Assembly (NCBI GenBank): GCA_027858325.1
Contig: JAQICU010000056.1
Coordinates: forward strand, 1 to 8,832
Direction of reading: 5' to 3'
Source of the DNA: Candidatus Cloacimonadota bacterium
GTDB lineage: Bacteria > Cloacimonadota > Cloacimonadia > Cloacimonadales > TCS61
Length of the DNA stretch: 8,832 bases
In this document: in pieces, positions 7,016 to 8,832 of the stretch
Position numbering within the stretch: the stretch's first letter is position 1
How the letters are laid out: each line of letters opens with the position of its first letter
The notes under the pieces: model-generated
What the model saw: only the letters and a program-made list of their open reading frames with translations
What the model was told of the DNA's origin: nothing
Databases searched by the model: none
Program-made: the position numbers and the translations under genes

Positions 7016-8215
7016 TCATACCTTCATTTTTGCTTTGAGCTCTTTTGTTTTCTGTTGGGAAAGTTTTATCAATTCCGCTGAATTCATTAGGTGCTTTCCG
7101 CTGGAATGGTCATAAACTTGTGTCATCCTCTCTGTGCAGCAATAACAAGGATCAACTGCCGCAGTGGCAATAGCAGCATCGGAAACTGTACCACCTATAC
7201 AAGATTTTCTGAAAGTGGGAATACAAGTATAGCTTGGTGCACGTATTTTATGACGAACAGGACTGTTACCACCATCGGATTTTACAAAATGGAAGACTTC
7301 ACCGCGAGGTGCTTCTGCATGTCCAATTCCAATTCCGGGGGGAATTTCATTCACTTTCGCCTTTATATCTCCGGCTTCGGTCTTTTTAAGAGCTTCAAGA
7401 CATTGTTTTATAATGCTTATTGATTCATACATTTCCAAAAGACGAACTTCCGCTTTGGCAAATACATCTCCCGCTTGAGCTGTAATTACTTTCCAATCTA
7501 TCATATCGTACGCAGCATACGGGTCATCTCTGCGAACATCAATATCCACATTTGAAGCTCTGGCAGTTGGACCAACTGCACCAAAATCGTGAATATCTTT
7601 TGCAGTGAGAACACCTACACCTTTCAAACGAGCGTGAATAACTGGATCATCCATCACAGCACCGACCAGTAGATCAGTTTTAATTTTTACATCTTCCAAA
7701 ACGGATAGAAGTTGAGTTGCTTGTTCGGCATCTATATCTCTTCTCACACCACCGATTGTGAACATAGCATAGCTGTTCCTATTTCCGGTGATGATCTCAA
7801 ACATATCGAGTACTGGTTCACGATATTTCCAAGCCCACATAAAAACTGTATTATATCCCAAGAAATGACCGGCAAGCCCTACCCATAAAAGGTGGCTGTG
7901 AATTCTTTCTAATTCTCCAACGATCGATCTGATGTATTTTGCTCTTTCAGGAATTTCAATACCCGGAATACTCTCCACGGCATTCGCATAAGCAAATGGA
8001 TGAGAAGTTGAACAAATTCCGCAAATTCTTTCAACAACAAAGAACACTTGCTCGAAGGTCTTGGTTTGGCAGATCTTCTCGATTCCTCGATGATTATATC
8101 CGGTTTCCCAAACCATATCTTTCACTATTTCACCGTCACAATAGAGTTTGAAAAATTCGGGTTCTTCCAGAAGCGGATGGTAGGGGCCAATTGGAATAAC
8201 AGTTCTTTTGCCCAT
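7016..8215 (-). CDS. [NiFe] hydrogenase large (catalytic) subunit, group 4, NuoD/MbhL-like
   Basis: This 399-residue catalytic subunit would perform 2H+ + 2e- <-> H2. An N-terminal CxxC (ERICGICSTSH, Cys65 and Cys68) and a C-terminal DPCYCCTER (Cys357 and Cys360) give the four Ni-Fe(CN)2CO ligands, which the complex I subunit NuoD lacks. After Arg363 comes a 36-residue tail beginning MTQVYDH. In group 4 precursors such as HycE, cleavage occurs after the Arg of this motif, so the tail is the expected propeptide for the endopeptidase at the end of the operon. An in-frame extension to 8326 exists but runs back through the NuoC-like gene. The start at 8215 gives MGKRTVIPIGPYHP, a typical family N-terminus, with GAGGAG 10 nt upstream. 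Cys359, between the two ligand cysteines, is extra. Subgroup 4d/Mbh-like is inferred from the Mrp genes alongside; a HydDB classification of the protein would decide it. Confidence 0.96.
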   Translation of the reverse strand: MGKRTVIPIGPYHPLLEEPEFFKLYCDGEIVKDMVWETGYNHRGIEKICQTKTFEQVFFVVERICGICSTSHPFAYANAVESIPGIEIPERAKYIRSIVGELERIHSHLLWVGLAGHFLGYNTVFMWAWKYREPVLDMFEIITGNRNSYAMFTIGGVRRDIDAEQATQLLSVLEDVKIKTDLLVGAVMDDPVIHARLKGVGVLTAKDIHDFGAVGPTARASNVDIDVRRDDPYAAYDMIDWKVITAQAGDVFAKAEVRLLEMYESISIIKQCLEALKKTEAGDIKAKVNEIPPGIGIGHAEAPRGEVFHFVKSDGGNSPVRHKIRAPSYTCIPTFRKSCIGGTVSDAAIATAAVDPCYCCTERMTQVYDHSSGKHLMNSAELIKLSQQKTKELKAKMKV

Positions 8216-8216
8216 T

Positions 8217-8663
8217 TTAATTCTTCTCCTCAATATATTCTCTGCGAAGCGGAAATTTTCCCTTGGGCCAATCTTCTGCCAAAAGAAATCTTTCTGGTTT
8301 GGGATGGTTAAGAAATTTAATTCCAAGAAGATCGTAAATCTCTCTCTCTATCCATTCTGCACCATAAACTACTGGAGTTAATGATTCTATTTCTGGTTTG
8401 TTTCTTGGCAGCATTACATTAAGATTCACAACCCAACCGCTTTTATCATCGGAAAGATGATAAATGATTTCCAATCCTTCTTTTGAATCCATAGCAGTAA
8501 CAATTATGTAACGGTAACCGAGTTCATTGAAAAGATAATCACCTATTTCTAAAAGGAGATCTTTGGGAATGTAGATCATCAATCTTTTCTTATTCACCAC
8601 TTCCGTCTCAATTATTTTTGGAAATTTAGTTTTTATATCTGTCATATATTTTTCTATATCCAT
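8217..8663 (-). CDS. Hydrogenase NuoC/MbhK-like (30 kDa) subunit
   Basis: This 148-residue soluble protein belongs to the complex I 30-kDa family (NuoC, or the N-terminal part of HycE in formate hydrogenlyase). The signature is in the last third: GAEWIEREIYDLLGI at 101-115, then HPKPER at 120-125 and DW...PLRREY at 131-143, matching the family pattern ERExxDLxGxxFxxHP...R...DW...PLR+DY. It has no cofactor of its own; in relatives it packs against the large subunit and helps hold the peripheral arm together. The start has an AAGGA site 7 nt upstream that overlaps the preceding stop. It is a separate gene here, as in archaeal Mbh and unlike the fused HycE. Its TAA is 1 nt from the large-subunit ATG, and its last codons contain that gene's GAGGAG ribosome site. 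Confidence 0.95.
   Translation of the reverse strand: MDIEKYMTDIKTKFPKIIETEVVNKKRLMIYIPKDLLLEIGDYLFNELGYRYIIVTAMDSKEGLEIIYHLSDDKSGWVVNLNVMLPRNKPEIESLTPVVYGAEWIEREIYDLLGIKFLNHPKPERFLLAEDWPKGKFPLRREYIEEKN
8226..8231 (-). promoter_or_regulatory. Ribosome binding site GAGGAG for the large subunit
   Basis: GAGGAG on the minus strand ends 10 nt before the ATG at 8215-8213 and lies inside the 3' end of the NuoC-like gene. It supports the short start (MGKRTV) over the longer in-frame ATG at 8326, which would overlap the neighbouring gene by 110 nt. Confidence 0.75.
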
Positions 8664-8672
8664 TATATTTCC

Positions 8673-8832
8673 TTATATCTTATTCAGAAGTTTCATAATT
8701 CCTGCAAGCATCGCCTCAGGTTTGGGAGGACAGCCCGGCACGTAGGCATCAACCGGAATAATTTTATCGAGTGGACCGGCAAAATTGTAACTATCTCTAA
8801 TTAATCCACCCGTGCAAGGACAAGTTCCGATC
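8673..8832 (-). CDS. [NiFe] hydrogenase small subunit, NuoB/MbhJ/HycG-like (partial, C-terminal 52 residues)
   Basis: The 5' part lies outside the window; the visible 52 codons end in TAA at 8675-8673. They contain GTCPCTGG near the window edge, then a DKIIPVDAYVPGCPPKPEAM stretch. In NuoB and group 4 hydrogenase small subunits, the Cys of G-x-C and the Cys of PGCPP are the last two of four ligands to the [4Fe-4S] cluster next to the active site. This subunit would pass electrons from the ferredoxin-like subunit to the Ni-Fe centre of the large subunit, on the cytoplasmic side of the membrane. There is an extra Cys two residues after the GTC cysteine. The stop codon is 9 nt before the NuoC-like start and forms part of that gene's TAAGGA ribosome site, so the two are probably translationally coupled. 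The family call is firm; the first two cluster cysteines cannot be checked here. Confidence 0.93.
   Translation of the reverse strand, partial: IGTCPCTGGLIRDSYNFAGPLDKIIPVDAYVPGCPPKPEAMLAGIMKLLNKI

Noticed and set aside
7091..7423. Plus-strand open frame of 110 codons
   Set aside because: Antisense to the conserved C-terminal part of the large subunit; Cys- and Thr-rich by reverse reading, with no recognisable domain.
8216..8326. 37-codon N-terminal extension of the large subunit
   Set aside because: It overlaps the NuoC-like gene in another frame, resembles nothing in the family, and the ATG at 8215 has a good GAGGAG site.
7016..8832. Respiratory complex I (nuoBCD) instead of a hydrogenase
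   Set aside because: The large subunit has both CxxC pairs for Ni-Fe and a cleavable tail, a hydrogenase protease follows, and no NuoE/F/G genes are present.
6..8832. Formate hydrogenlyase (Hyc/Hyf) operon
   Set aside because: No formate dehydrogenase or HycB-like gene is seen, NuoC and NuoD are separate, and a full Mrp set is present. A formate dehydrogenase elsewhere cannot be excluded.

Overview
The window is one block of a minus-strand operon, read from high to low coordinates. It encodes a membrane-bound, ferredoxin-linked [NiFe] hydrogenase of the group 4 (Mbh-like) kind joined to a complete set of Mrp-type Na+/H+ antiporter subunits. It contains the end of the small (NuoB-like) subunit, 12 apparently intact genes and no convincing plus-strand gene. 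The sequence is AT-rich, has bacterial Shine-Dalgarno sites before nearly every gene, and packs its genes with overlaps of 4-8 nt or gaps of 1-18 nt. The source is probably an anaerobic, fermentative, hydrogen-cycling bacterium. A candidate-phylum lineage such as Cloacimonadota would fit the base composition and repeat-bearing spacer, but this is a weak guess because no taxonomic marker is present.

Layout in transcription order: small subunit NuoB/MbhJ-like (cut by the window edge, >8832-8673); NuoC/MbhK-like (8663-8217); [NiFe] large subunit NuoD/MbhL-like (8215-7016); NuoL/MrpA-N-like ion-translocating subunit (7011-5182); a fused MbhD+MbhE-like protein, equivalent to the MrpA C-terminus (5170-4634); a 140-170 nt repeat-bearing spacer, the only real gap; MrpB (4466-4026); MrpC (4029-3691); MrpD (3687-2140); MrpE (2137-1652); MrpF (1655-1395); MrpG (1402-1076); a 2x[4Fe-4S] ferredoxin-like subunit (1079-474); and a HycI/HybD-type maturation endopeptidase (455-6).

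How the parts work together (inferred from the families): the ferredoxin-like and NuoB-like subunits would carry electrons from reduced ferredoxin to the Ni-Fe site of the large subunit, where protons are reduced to H2. The reverse direction is also possible. The energy released would drive ion movement through the membrane arm, which has two large antiporter-like subunits plus MrpB, C, E, F, G and the MrpA-C equivalent. The endopeptidase would trim a 36-residue C-terminal tail from the large-subunit precursor after nickel insertion. Both Ni-binding CxxC pairs are present, so this is a hydrogenase and not a complex I fragment.

Points to follow up: no NuoH/HycD/MbhM-type membrane anchor lies in the window; the NuoL/MrpA-N-like subunit has Gly where the family's TM5 Glu is expected; the only intergenic gap is built of short repeats and holds a possible 40-codon ORF; the ferredoxin subunit carries a second set of paired cysteines; and the gene order differs from that of archaeal Mbh.
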